In this document: piece by piece, positions 54,305 through 62,470 of the stretch
How the letters are laid out: every line of letters starts with the position of its first letter
Position numbering within the stretch: position 1 is the stretch's first letter
NCBI RefSeq assembly: GCF_017409525.1
Contig: NZ_JAFQSO010000009.1
Coordinates: forward strand, 1 to 64,000
Direction of reading: 5' to 3'
Length of the DNA stretch: 64,000 nucleotides
Source of the DNA: Methanobrevibacter sp.
GTDB taxonomy: Archaea > Methanobacteriota > Methanobacteria > Methanobacteriales > Methanobacteriaceae
The notes under the pieces: model-generated
What the model was told of the DNA's origin: nothing
The model's input: the letters and a program-made list of their open reading frames with translations, nothing else
Databases searched by the model: none
Program-made: the position numbers and the translations under genes

Positions 54305-55303
54305 TTAAATAGTTTGAGGTATTAAATCCAATTTTTCAATCACATTGACAACCTCAGTATAATTGCCGTATTCCGGAGAGCCCACTCCTTTAACCTCATG
54401 AGGGTAATTATCAGCTATTACAGTTGCTAAATTATTTGCTCCTGCTTTAAGTGAAAACTCAACATTTTCAGGACCGACTGTTGGAGTTGGCATTGTAATT
54501 GTGATTTCAGGATACATTATTCGTGTAATTGCAACCATTTTTAACTGTTCTTTAAGTGGAAATGCAGGGTAATCTGCCATTGGAGTGCCTTCATATGGAT
54601 TAAAACCCATTATTGGAATTTCTTCCAATGTTTTAAAATTAAATAAGTAACGCAAGTGTTTTATTCTATCTTCTTTGCTTTCACCAAGACCTAAAAGTAA
54701 TCCTGATGATAGGCCGACTCCCGCATCACTTACTCTTTTGCATGTCAGTATTCTTTGATCCAGTGAGTCTCCTGGTTTTCTTTGATAGAACACGTCTTCG
54801 TTAATTGTTTCTAAATTGCAACAAATGGTGTCTGCACCTAAATCAGCTAACTCTTGTACAGACTTTTCAGTTAAGTCTCCACCTACATTCACAAGAATTT
54901 CCAAATCGGAGTTTCCTTTTACAATCCTGCATGCATTCACTGCCTGTTTTCCTTTATAGCCGTATCCTCCAGAACAGCTTACTCTAGGAATATGTGCTTT
55001 TTGAATGGATTTCACTGCAGTCAGTATTTCTTCGTTAGATTTGTAAAATGCATTATAATATCCTTTTTCGGAAGTTTCTTCTGCAAATCCGCAATATTCG
55101 CATCTTGGTTGGATTTGGCATTTGTTTGTAAGATGTACGGTTGATGTTAATTTGATTACTTTTGATTGATTATCTCTTATATCGCAAGCTATCTTGAACA
55201 ATTTTTCCAAATCTTCATCATTCTCGATATTTAACAATTCTAAAAATTCCTCATCGCTTAATTCTTGTCCTTGTTTTGCTTTATCTAAAATTTCATCAAT
55301 CAA
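54305..55303 (-). CDS. hcgA: HcgA (radical SAM enzyme), FeGP-cofactor biosynthesis
   Basis: 332-aa BioB/HydE-like radical SAM protein. The cluster motif is the atypical CX5CX2C (CQIQPRCEYC near residue 62), known for HcgA, instead of CX3CX2C. Also seen: VSCSGGYGYKG near 108 and LLLGLGESKEDRIKHL near 200. It probably builds the pyridinol ring from a radical precursor. It heads the hcg group; 124 bp including a terminator-like hairpin separate it from hmd, so it can have its own promoter. Confidence 0.9.
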   Translation of the reverse strand: MIDEILDKAKQGQELSDEEFLELLNIENDEDLEKLFKIACDIRDNQSKVIKLTSTVHLTNKCQIQPRCEYCGFAEETSEKGYYNAFYKSNEEILTAVKSIQKAHIPRVSCSGGYGYKGKQAVNACRIVKGNSDLEILVNVGGDLTEKSVQELADLGADTICCNLETINEDVFYQRKPGDSLDQRILTCKRVSDAGVGLSSGLLLGLGESKEDRIKHLRYLFNFKTLEEIPIMGFNPYEGTPMADYPAFPLKEQLKMVAITRIMYPEITITMPTPTVGPENVEFSLKAGANNLATVIADNYPHEVKGVGSPEYGNYTEVVNVIEKLDLIPQTI

Positions 55304-55390
55304 GTTAACACCAAACTATAACTTATTTTCTCTATAAATAACTTATTTTTTAATGGCTATTTTCATAACAATTAAAAAATAAGTTAAATA

Positions 55391-55413
55391 AATTGTTGGT
55401 AAAACCAACAATT
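55391..55413 (-). terminator. Hairpin between hmd and hcgA
   Basis: AATTGTTGG-taaaa-CCAACAATT, perfect 9-bp stem, 15 bases past the hmd stop. Downstream on the minus strand is TATTTAACTTATTTTTTAATTG. Likely terminator or attenuator that lets hmd be expressed well above hcgA-F. Confidence 0.6.
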
Positions 55414-55427
55414 ATAACTTATTGTGT

Positions 55428-56441
55428 TTATTCGTCTTTGCCTAAGTAATCTAATACGGTAGGTACGATTTCTGCTAAGGAACCGAAGTTCATTGAGTCA
55501 GCAGTACCTAATAATGCAGCAGGGTTTAAAGCATCGTCCATTTTGTCGATACCTTCATCTTGCATTAATGCAGTTACATTAGTTAAAGCTTCGTTAGCCA
55601 TCATTTGTGCAAATCCAGCAGGAGCACCTAAAATTTGAGTAACAGTGTCTCTGTAAGCTAAGATACCTGCGTAGGTAATAGCGGTTACTGCGGAACACAT
55701 GTCACATACAGGACCGACCATGTTAGCAGGTAATGTGAATGCAGATCCTCTTGCTTTTTGACCTAAGTCCATTAAAGTGTCGATGGAAGCTTGGTCTGCG
55801 AAACCTTCTGCGATGTAAACTTGTCCTTTCATTTCAGGTACAGCACCTGGGTGGTAGGAAGCTACGTTTACGTCTTTACCTAAATCTTCGAAGATTTTGT
55901 TTAATCCAGGAGTTGGAATAGTACATGCGTGGGTTACGATTGCACCGTCTTTAATGTCATCAGCGAAGTTTTTGATGATGTCAGGTTGCATTCCACCTTC
56001 AGGTAACCAGGTCATTACCCAGTCAGCGTCAGCTACAGCTTCAGAATCATCGGTAGTACATTTCATACCTAAGTCTTCTGGGTGAGTAAAGTGAATAGCA
56101 CCTTTTGCTGGTTTTGGTACGGTTTCAGCTAATTCGTTAACTTTTGCTCTGATTGCAGGCATTACTTCTTCTGGGTTTCCTGCTTTGTGTGCTGCAATTA
56201 CTTCTGCGTAATCGAAGTCATCTACTACAGTGAATTCTCCGTCAAATATTGGGTCGGATACAACAACTTCATCTACACCAGCTAATTCTAATAATTCTGC
56301 ACCCATTTCAATAGTTGAGTGGGTCATAGAAATGTTTTCTTTTCCGGTTGCTTCTGCAACTTCACATGCTCTTGCGAAGTTGGTAATTCCACTTGCAGCG
56401 TGTGTTCTGTAACATCCTGCACCTAAAATTGCTACTTTCAT
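55428..56441 (-). CDS. hmd: [Fe]-hydrogenase: H2-forming methylene-H4MPT dehydrogenase
   Basis: Reduces methenyl-H4MPT+ with H2 to methylene-H4MPT in CO2-reducing methanogenesis; a homodimer holding the FeGP cofactor. The family N-terminus KVAILGAGCYRTHAASGITN begins at 56441; the iron-binding cysteine is in THACTIPTPGL near residue 173, close to Cys176 of characterised Hmd. A start at 56441 gives 337 aa, near the usual 344. It has a ribosome binding site (AGGAG). An in-frame upstream ATG at 56501 has an equally good site and would add 20 residues (see findings). Codon bias is high, as for an abundant enzyme. Confidence 0.96.
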   Translation of the reverse strand: MKVAILGAGCYRTHAASGITNFARACEVAEATGKENISMTHSTIEMGAELLELAGVDEVVVSDPIFDGEFTVVDDFDYAEVIAAHKAGNPEEVMPAIRAKVNELAETVPKPAKGAIHFTHPEDLGMKCTTDDSEAVADADWVMTWLPEGGMQPDIIKNFADDIKDGAIVTHACTIPTPGLNKIFEDLGKDVNVASYHPGAVPEMKGQVYIAEGFADQASIDTLMDLGQKARGSAFTLPANMVGPVCDMCSAVTAITYAGILAYRDTVTQILGAPAGFAQMMANEALTNVTALMQDEGIDKMDDALNPAALLGTADSMNFGSLAEIVPTVLDYLGKDE

Positions 56442-56556
56442 TTTTTTGTCTCCTTTACTTTCCTGTTTTGCGAATCTTTCTTTTAATTTAGAAAGAACCA
56501 TTTTTTGTCTCCTTAGTTTTATGAACTTTTTTTAAATTAGTGCATTTAAAAAAGTT

Positions 56557-56627
56557 TTACTACATGGTTTTTAAAGTATGTATTGCCTTTTTATTAAATA
56601 ATTATGGTAGTTTATGCCATGTAGTAA
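56557..56627 (-). promoter_or_regulatory. Split inverted repeat in the hmd promoter
   Basis: TTACTACATGG (56557-56567) and CCATGTAGTAA (56617-56627), an 11-bp exact inverted pair with 60 bp between centres. One arm abuts the predicted hmd TATA box, the other is in the 5' leader. Could be a looping operator or a long-range RNA stem. Confidence 0.5.
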
Positions 56628-56711
56628 TATATTTTATTTAAAAAGTCGTACTATTTAAATCTTTACATTAAGCTTTGTTTAGTATTATTTTTCCTTTTAT
56701 TTTCTTATTTT

Positions 56712-56731
56712 TAGTAATACTGGTATTACTA
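56712..56731. promoter_or_regulatory. GTAATAC/GTATTAC palindrome upstream of hcgG
   Basis: TAGTAATAC-TG-GTATTACTA, perfect 9-bp arms, 37 bp ahead of the plus-strand TATA box. The half-site recurs at 56754, 58717 and 62475 in this region, marking a possible common regulator of hmd, hcgG and flp genes. Confidence 0.5.
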
Positions 56732-56793
56732 TTTGTTTATTATATTTAAGTTAAGTAATACTTTTCGTTATATGATATATAATGTTTAAACTT

Positions 56794-56813
56794 GATTTAG
56801 GTTTGCCTAAATC
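56794..56813 (+). other. Leader hairpin before hcgG
   Basis: GATTTAGG-tttg-CCTAAATC, perfect 8-bp stem close to the predicted start of the hcgG transcript. Possibly stabilises the 5' end. Confidence 0.4.
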
Positions 56814-56878
56814 GAAACTTATTTATTAAAGATTTCACTGAAAAATATATTAGTTAAGTATTATTTGGAGAATTTTTC

Positions 56879-58375
56879 ATGTATGATTTAATAAAAAGTG
56901 CTGTTTATGATGATGAATCTGCAATAGAGATATCAAAAATGGACAAGGATGTAACATCTGTTGTTGATGCAATTTCAGATCTTTCATTAGATGAAACAAT
57001 GAAATTGGGAATGCAATTTAAAAGATTTCCTTTAGGATGTGATTTAACAGAAGTAGTGGCTGGAACATGCGCTTCTGATTTGGAACTTATGGATTTGCTG
57101 GGTAATTGCAGATTGGCAGACATGATTGGAGCGCCGATTCACATCTGCGCATACGCTTTTTCAGATATAGCAGAAAAATTTGGAATGAGAGGTGTTGAAG
57201 TGATGAAAAGGGTTCACGAAATTGTGGATGTTCCTTTAGATTTGGATCACTTCGGTGAAAATGGCGCTATGAGACTTCCTAAAAACATTAGTGGATGTGG
57301 TGGGGAATGCTATAACAAGGGTCCGGCATTCACTGAATGTCCTAGAGGCAGAATTCATGAAAGATTGATAGACAAGGAACTATCTGAAAAAGATGACAAA
57401 GAGGAATGGATTAAACTATCATCTTCTGTTGCAGTTAATGTTACCTGTGAACAAACTGGTGATGGGCATGCTGCACCATTAAAGGAAGCTGAAGACATTG
57501 CACAGTTAGCTAAAAAATATGGCAGAGGTTTAGAATCCATCATGTTTGTTGGTGATGGTTATGATGAAGTAATAACTGGCTTTGAAAAATCTATCGAGAT
57601 TGGCGCTGATGTTATTGTAGTTGAGGGAGGTCCTTTCAATAGGTGTGAAAACACTACAGAGTCATTTGCAAAAACAATTGCTGCCGCAAGAATATTGTCT
57701 CCAGGTAAAGTTGTTGCAACTAATGGGGCTTATGAACATGAAGTGAGGGCAGGATTGCGTTCCGGTTTGAACATGGTAATTACAGGTTTTCCAAAAAATC
57801 ATCATGGATACATGTGTGGATATGAGCCTGGAACGGCTAGAAGAGGAAAATTCGGTCTTCCAAGAGTTATTCAAATTATTAATGAAGAATTCCCAAACAG
57901 AGGCCTTCCAGTTCAAAAACATGATTTGTTATCATTGGCAACTGCCGTTAAAATTGCAGGGCCGGATTATGTATATCCTAGGAAAATTGGTTCATATCAT
58001 GTTGGCGATGCCCATTGGGCAACTTTAGTTAATTCCAGAATGTATCAGAATATCGAATTAAAGCATACCCTGGACGAGATTGTTGCTTTGGCTGATGGAA
58101 ATACCATATCATTGCATGGGGGAAGATTTATATCATGGGTAATTGCCAATGAGTTGGACAGATATGTTGATGAAATCATAATTTCCGATGTTGATAAATG
58201 GGTGCTAAAAAATACTGTAGATAACTTGCAGGATACCTTGAATGCTACAATTATCGCTGAAAGCGATGATAAGGTTGCAGCTAATAATGCTGACTTTTCA
58301 ATAGCTTCTTCAACAATGATTCCAGTTAAGGAAAATGTCTTGAAAAAAGTGCCTGATGCTTTGACTATAGTATAG
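56879..58375 (+). CDS. hcgG: HcgG-type protein (hmd-associated)
   Basis: 498 aa, divergent from hmd. Consistent with HcgG, the large hmd-co-occurring protein implicated in FeGP-cofactor assembly and once annotated fibrillarin-like. Seen: CDLTEVVAGTCASDLELMDLL near residue 54, a cysteine cluster SGCGGECYNKGPAFTECPRG near 140 with four cysteines that could hold an Fe-S cluster, and a long TIM-barrel-like middle (IEIGADVIVVEGGPFNRCEN). A C-terminal Rossmann-like part (HGGRFISWVIANELDRYVDE, then IIISDVDKWVLKN) is where methyltransferase similarity would lie. Identification rests on the neighbourhood and on memory of the family; I could not align it. Confidence 0.62.
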   Translation: MYDLIKSAVYDDESAIEISKMDKDVTSVVDAISDLSLDETMKLGMQFKRFPLGCDLTEVVAGTCASDLELMDLLGNCRLADMIGAPIHICAYAFSDIAEKFGMRGVEVMKRVHEIVDVPLDLDHFGENGAMRLPKNISGCGGECYNKGPAFTECPRGRIHERLIDKELSEKDDKEEWIKLSSSVAVNVTCEQTGDGHAAPLKEAEDIAQLAKKYGRGLESIMFVGDGYDEVITGFEKSIEIGADVIVVEGGPFNRCENTTESFAKTIAAARILSPGKVVATNGAYEHEVRAGLRSGLNMVITGFPKNHHGYMCGYEPGTARRGKFGLPRVIQIINEEFPNRGLPVQKHDLLSLATAVKIAGPDYVYPRKIGSYHVGDAHWATLVNSRMYQNIELKHTLDEIVALADGNTISLHGGRFISWVIANELDRYVDEIIISDVDKWVLKNTVDNLQDTLNATIIAESDDKVAANNADFSIASSTMIPVKENVLKKVPDALTIV

Positions 58376-58376
58376 T

Positions 58377-58435
58377 TAATACTTTTTTATAAAATAGTAT
58401 GTTTTTAAGTAGTATTATTTTTATAAAAAGTATTA
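58377..58435 (+). terminator. Hairpin D1 (hcgG terminator)
   Basis: TAATACTTTTTTATAAAATA (58377-58396) pairs with TATTTTTATAAAAAGTATTA (58416-58435), a 20-base near-perfect repeat starting two bases past the hcgG stop. Matching hairpin D2 lies at 62132-62197. Confidence 0.5.
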
Positions 58436-58712
58436 CTTATTTTATTTTCATATTTTTAATCATTTTTTTCTTATTAATTCTTATTGTTTCTTTTATTTTT
58501 AGTTTTAATGTTGATAATTGCGGTAATTTAAGTTAAAACTTTATTATGACCATAATTTTTTGCTTTAAACAGATATGTTTGGTTTTTGCAATTATTATTT
58601 TTTTTAAAATATTCAATCTAAGTAATTGTTTTTAGTTTTAATCATCAATTTGTCATTTATTAACTTAAAAAATGAATATATGCTAATAGTTTTTTAATAT
58701 AATCTTAATTTG

Positions 58713-58749
58713 AAGAGTAATACTTTAATAACATTTATATGGTTATTAC
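58713..58749 (+). promoter_or_regulatory. Promoter P1 of the flp-like cluster
   Basis: AAGAGTAATACTTTAATAAC then ATTTATATGG (TATA, 58733-58742) then TTATTAC. The TATA box is bracketed by TAATAAC (58726-58732) and GTTATTA (58742-58748), a symmetric operator. Transcription would start near 58,765. Confidence 0.6.
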
Positions 58750-58836
58750 ATGTGATTAGTGTATAGGTTATTATAATTAATTTTGTTAATTATTAATAAT
58801 TTGGAGATTATTTAATAAATAATTGGATTGGGTAGC

Positions 58837-59187
58837 ATGGAACTCACTGTAGATAAAATAGCAATGTTTAGAGACAATTACAATCCTAAAAATACAAATT
58901 TAGATTTAAATATTGACTGGTCTGTCGAATTTACACATACCAATCAAAGTGTTATAAAATATGATATTATTTTAAGGTCTGAAGAATATTTGAATTTAAG
59001 TCTTAAAGTTGGAGGATTAATCAAATTGGAATATCTTGAAAAATTTGTTCAAGAGGAATATTCTCAAATTGTTTTTAATCATGCATGTGGTATTTTAATG
59101 AATATGATTTCGTTAACTAGGCAATCAAATTATGAGCTATTAAATGAGGATATTGATTCTACAGTTAATTTAAGTGCTACTTTTTAA
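58837..59187 (+). CDS. SecB-like small protein heading the flp-like cluster
   Basis: 116 aa from ATG 58837 (TTG at 58828 gives 119). I do not recognise it firmly. Its beta-rich body (LNIDWSVEFTHTNQSVIKYD, LNLSLKVGGLIKLEYL) and closing helix NHACGILMNMISLTRQSNYE, then VNLSATF, resemble the SecB chaperone fold, whose last helix follows a CPN-type turn and ends in PVNF. It sits first in the operon, the position of flpE in Methanothermobacter as I recall. A chaperone or assembly role for the following subunits is inference. Confidence 0.45.
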   Translation: MELTVDKIAMFRDNYNPKNTNLDLNIDWSVEFTHTNQSVIKYDIILRSEEYLNLSLKVGGLIKLEYLEKFVQEEYSQIVFNHACGILMNMISLTRQSNYELLNEDIDSTVNLSATF

Positions 59188-59204
59188 AATATTGGTGATG
59201 TATT

Positions 59205-60215
59205 ATGATTGAGATTAAACACACGTTATGCCCATCATGTAGTGTTGGTTGTGGTATTAATGTGATTTTAGATGGTGAAAAAATTGTTGGAACATTTCCA
59301 TATAAGAGACACCCTATAAACGAGGGGAAAAATTGTTCAAATGGAAGATCTTCAATCGAAAATATTGAAGATGAATTTGCATTTGATTCAAAAGTGTTAG
59401 ATGATGTTATTGGAAAATTAAAATCTAGTGACAATGAAAAAACCACTGTTGTTTTTTCTGGAAACAATTCTAATGAAGATTTGCAGGCTATTAAAGCTTT
59501 ATGTGAATCTAATGGTTTTAATATTCTAGCATATGACAATAATTTGAAAAATTTCGAATCAGTGGTTTCATATGATGATGTTGAAAGTGCTTCAAATGTT
59601 TTTGTAATTGGAAATATTTTATATGAGAATCCATTAATCGGAAGGCGTATTGTCCATGCCAAAGAAAATGGTGCAAAAATATATGTTAATGATGATTTGG
59701 AGAATTCACCTACAGCAAATATAGCTGATGAGTTTACTTCTCTTCCGGTTAATGAATTTTTGGAAAACAATGATTTTGCTGAGGATGATGTGATATTGTT
59801 TAATAAAGTCGATTCATTTGAAGATTTGGATTTACTTGAAAGTGTGAATTCTAAATTATTACCTGTTTATAGCAAACCTAACTCAAAAGGAGCTTTAGAA
59901 TTAGTAGATGCAATATCTAAAGAGGATGCATTAGATTTATTAAATAAAACTGAAGTTTTACTAATTTTCAATGATGATACAGTAAATGAATTTGATTTTG
60001 ATTTTAAATCAATATCTCAAGTTATTGCAGTTTCCCCATATAAAAATGACACAACTGAAATTGCCGATTTTGTCATTCCAACTAAATCTTGGTTAGAGTG
60101 TGATGGTTCATTTACTAATGCTGAAGGATTAACCCAACAATTCAATTCAGTTTCTGAATCTGAGAATATGGGTGTTGTCGAGATTGTTGAAAAAATAAGT
60201 GGAGAATTGGAGTGA
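59205..60215 (+). CDS. Reduced formate-dehydrogenase-alpha-like subunit (FlpC-like)
   Basis: 336 aa, like the molybdopterin oxidoreductase FdhA but about half its length. N-terminal [4Fe-4S] motif CPSCSVGC with a fourth Cys in GKNCSNGRSS. The later parts (VFVIGNILYENPLIGRRIVH, SKGALELVDA, ADFVIPTKSWLECDGSFTNA) follow FdhA domains II-III. The segment holding the catalytic Cys/Sec, and the C-terminal MPT-binding domain IV, are missing. It is likely an electron-wire scaffold like NuoG, not a formate oxidiser. Transcribed with FdhB- and MvhD-like genes; equivalent to flpC of Methanothermobacter by order. Confidence 0.72.
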   Translation: MIEIKHTLCPSCSVGCGINVILDGEKIVGTFPYKRHPINEGKNCSNGRSSIENIEDEFAFDSKVLDDVIGKLKSSDNEKTTVVFSGNNSNEDLQAIKALCESNGFNILAYDNNLKNFESVVSYDDVESASNVFVIGNILYENPLIGRRIVHAKENGAKIYVNDDLENSPTANIADEFTSLPVNEFLENNDFAEDDVILFNKVDSFEDLDLLESVNSKLLPVYSKPNSKGALELVDAISKEDALDLLNKTEVLLIFNDDTVNEFDFDFKSISQVIAVSPYKNDTTEIADFVIPTKSWLECDGSFTNAEGLTQQFNSVSESENMGVVEIVEKISGELE

Positions 60216-60219
60216 TTTT

Positions 60220-61359
60220 ATGAGTTATATTTTAGCTAGGTCTAGCGATAGTGCAATTCTTGAAGCTGGTGAATGTGGAGGTGCCGTTACAAGCATTTTC
60301 AAATATTTATTGGAGGAAAATATTGTTGATGGCGTTTTAGCATTACGTCCGGCAGATGACATATATGATGGAATTCCAACATTCATCACTGATTCTGAAG
60401 ATTTAATTTCAACCGCCGGCTCTTATCATTGTGCCCCTACAATGGTGGGAGATATCATACAAAAATATTTATTTGATAAAAAAGTCGCTGTTGCCGTTAA
60501 ACCATGTGATATAAGATCAATTGAAGAGCTGATTAAAAGACACAAAATCAATCCGGATAATATTTATACTGTTGGTCTAAATTGTGGAGGAACTGTTTCT
60601 CCAATCACTGGACGTAAAATGATTGAATTGTTTTATGACATCGACCCCGATGATGTTGTAAGTGAAGAAATTGATAAGGGACAATTCATTGTTGAACTTG
60701 CAGATGGTTCTGAGAAGGGTGTTAAAATCCATGATTTAGAACAACAAGGATATGGAAGACGTAATAACTGTCAAAGATGTGATGTAAAAATCCCTAGAAA
60801 AGCAAATATTGCTTGTGGTAACTGGGGATCAGAAGATGGATGGACATTCATCGAGATAAATGACGAAAAAGGCCAAGAGTTAATCGGTGGTGCAAAAAGC
60901 TTTGGAATTCTTGAAACCAAAAATGCATCTGAGAAATCCATAGAAGCAAGATCCAAAGTGGAGGGCATCATGATAAAAATGTCTAAGAAAGTTCAAAATG
61001 CTAAATTTGATGAGGCAGAGGATATGGATGCATGGAAAAGATGCATTGGATGTTATGCCTGTAGGGATATTTGTCCAATATGCTGGTGCTATGAAAACTG
61101 CGAGTTAAATAAACCATACTTTAAAGATGAACTTAACATTCCGCCTAGCCCAATTGCATTCCAGGGAGTCAGACTCTCACACATGAGTTTCAGTTGTTGT
61201 GACTGCGGTCAATGTGATGATGTTTGTCCGATGGATATTCCTGTTTCATTGATTTTTGATAAATTGCAGAAAAAATATTGTGATAGAACTGGTTATGTAG
61301 CTGGAGTTTCAGATGATATAAAGCCTCCATTATATAGTCCAGATAAAGTTGAATTATGA
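60220..61359 (+). CDS. FdhB/FrhB-like F420-oxidoreducing subunit (FlpB-like)
   Basis: About 379 aa from ATG 60220 (GGAGTGATTTT before it; an upstream GTG-type start at 60199 overlaps flpC further). FAD-dependent F420-reducing subunit: SSDSAILEAGECGGAVTSI near residue 5 and VAVKPCDIRSIEELIKRH near 93. C-terminal clusters CIGCYACRDICPICWCYENC near 274 and CDCGQCDDVCPMDIP near 325 hold two [4Fe-4S]. It would pass electrons between F420 and the FdhA-like scaffold. flpB of Methanothermobacter is the probable homologue. Confidence 0.8.
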   Translation: MSYILARSSDSAILEAGECGGAVTSIFKYLLEENIVDGVLALRPADDIYDGIPTFITDSEDLISTAGSYHCAPTMVGDIIQKYLFDKKVAVAVKPCDIRSIEELIKRHKINPDNIYTVGLNCGGTVSPITGRKMIELFYDIDPDDVVSEEIDKGQFIVELADGSEKGVKIHDLEQQGYGRRNNCQRCDVKIPRKANIACGNWGSEDGWTFIEINDEKGQELIGGAKSFGILETKNASEKSIEARSKVEGIMIKMSKKVQNAKFDEAEDMDAWKRCIGCYACRDICPICWCYENCELNKPYFKDELNIPPSPIAFQGVRLSHMSFSCCDCGQCDDVCPMDIPVSLIFDKLQKKYCDRTGYVAGVSDDIKPPLYSPDKVEL

Positions 61360-61368
61360 GGTGGTTTA

Positions 61369-61773
61369 ATGTCTGATGATATAAAGATTGTAGGATTATT
61401 ATGTAACTGGTGTTGTTATGGGGGCGCTGATACTGCAGGAACTGCACGTATGCAATACCCTCCCAATGTTAGAATCATTCGTGTGATGTGTTCTGGAAGA
61501 ATTAATCCTTCCATGATTTTTAAAGCATTTGAAGATGGGGCTGATGGAGTATTTGTAGGAGGTTGCCATATTGGTGATTGTCATTATGATGCTGGAAACT
61601 ACAAATGGTCTAGAAGGGCTAAAATTGTTCAGGACATCATTGAAGAATTTGGAATTGAAAAAGAAAGGTTCCGTTTTGAATGGATTTCCGCATCCGAAGG
61701 TGAAAAATTTCAAAGAACAATGGATGAGTTTCATAATACTCTCTCAAAATTAGGTCCATTAGAATTAGAATAG
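61369..61773 (+). CDS. MvhD-like iron-sulfur subunit (FlpD-like)
   Basis: 134-aa MvhD/DUF-type [2Fe-2S] protein. Cysteines at CNWCC near residue 12, VMCSGRINP near 40 and [10 protein letters not shown] near 65, the order seen in MvhD, which joins electron donors to HdrA of heterodisulfide reductase. It closes the cluster and would let the FdhA/FdhB-like pair dock on HdrABC. Ten bases separate it from the previous gene. Hairpins A1 and B1 follow in its 3' region. Confidence 0.85.
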   Translation: MSDDIKIVGLLCNWCCYGGADTAGTARMQYPPNVRIIRVMCSGRINPSMIFKAFEDGADGVFVGGCHIGDCHYDAGNYKWSRRAKIVQDIIEEFGIEKERFRFEWISASEGEKFQRTMDEFHNTLSKLGPLELE

Positions 61774-61800
61774 AGTTAAAGAATAGTCAAGCCATATGAC

Positions 61801-61834
61801 ATTGTAAATAGCTATTGATTTAGCTATTTACAAT
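61801..61834 (+). repeat. Hairpin A1
   Basis: ATTGTAAATAGCTA-ttgatt-TAGCTATTTACAAT, perfect 14-bp stem, 27 bases after the flpD stop. Related to A2 at 62612-62635. Confidence 0.75.
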
Positions 61835-61847
61835 CACTTGTCGATTG

Positions 61848-61888
61848 TTTTTCTAATATTAGTGAGATGATCACTAATGTTAGAAAAA
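61848..61888 (+). repeat. Hairpin B1
   Basis: TTTTTCTAATATTAGTGA-gatga-TCACTAATGTTAGAAAAA, 18 pairs including one U-G; loop GATGA. Related to B2 at 62651-62695 with paired stem changes. Confidence 0.75.
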
Positions 61889-62077
61889 TAGTTGAAATAG
61901 CGAATATTTTGATTATTTTTCAATTAATTATCTTTATGTTGATAATTCATCATTAGCCGAGCAGTATTGATTGTTGGCATAACCAGTTGATATTGCTTTT
62001 TTTCTCCATCAATGTAGGATAATTAATAAAATAAAAAGAGATTTGTATATTTATATATGGTTTCTTTCACTGTCTAC

Positions 62078-62122
62078 AATAGCTATTAAAGCAATCTCCA
62101 CTCCTCTCTTTAATAGCTATTA
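62078..62122 (+). repeat. Hairpin C1
   Basis: AATAGCTATTAAAG (62078-62091) and CTTTAATAGCTATT (62109-62122), perfect 14-bp stem; 17-base loop containing CTCCTCT. A TATA-like TTTATATATGG sits just before it (62050-62060). Related to C2. Confidence 0.7.
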
Positions 62123-62131
62123 ATTTTTATA

Positions 62132-62197
62132 ATGTAATACTATTTAATAAAAAATTATTATATTAAGTAGTATTATTTTTATAAAAAGTATTACATT
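62132..62197 (+). repeat. Hairpin D2 (copy of D1)
   Basis: AATGTAATACT near 62132 pairs with AGTATTACATT near 62187-62197. It shares a 32-base string with D1 (62163-62194 against 58405-58436). Confidence 0.6.
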
Positions 62198-62470
62198 TTT
62201 AATTATTATTTTTTTAGAGTTTTTTTAATTAAATAAGGTATTTTAATTAATTTTTTTTAAAACACATAAAATTTAAGTTCTTGTCATGTTGTCTGATTAG
62301 TTTTATTCAATATTTGTTGATTTTACTTATTTTCAGCGGTTTTGCAAATTATTATCTTTTTTTAATTAAGAGCATACAAGTTTTATTTTAAAGTATAATT
62401 GGTTAATAATTATTTTTTTAATAATATTGGTTATATTGGATAGTTTATTTGGATTTTAACGTTCAATTCA

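Larger units (their letters stand above)
56502..56878. promoter_or_regulatory. hmd-hcgG divergent control region
   Basis: 377 bp. On the minus strand, a TATA-like AAATATAT (about 56627-56634) for hmd. On the plus strand, TATA-like GTTATATGATATAT (56768-56780) for the HcgG gene, followed by a leader hairpin. Operators: TTACTACATGG (56557-56567) with its reverse complement at 56617-56627; the palindrome TAGTAATAC-TG-GTATTACTA (56712-56731); AGTAATACT (56754-56762). Confidence 0.5.
58376..58836 (+). promoter_or_regulatory. hcgG-flp intergenic block (copy 1 of a duplicated control region)
   Basis: 461 bp without a gene. It opens with hairpin D1, has an AT-rich middle, and carries promoter P1 at 58713-58749. 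The block is repeated at 62132-62545 with a fixed 3,758-bp offset; the strings at 58405-58436 and at P1 are almost identical in both copies. Confidence 0.6.

Noticed and set aside
56712-56731. NikR operator
   Set aside because: The half-sites resemble those of NikR, but the arms face the other way and are two bases apart, unlike the widely spaced NikR arrangement; kept only as an unnamed motif.
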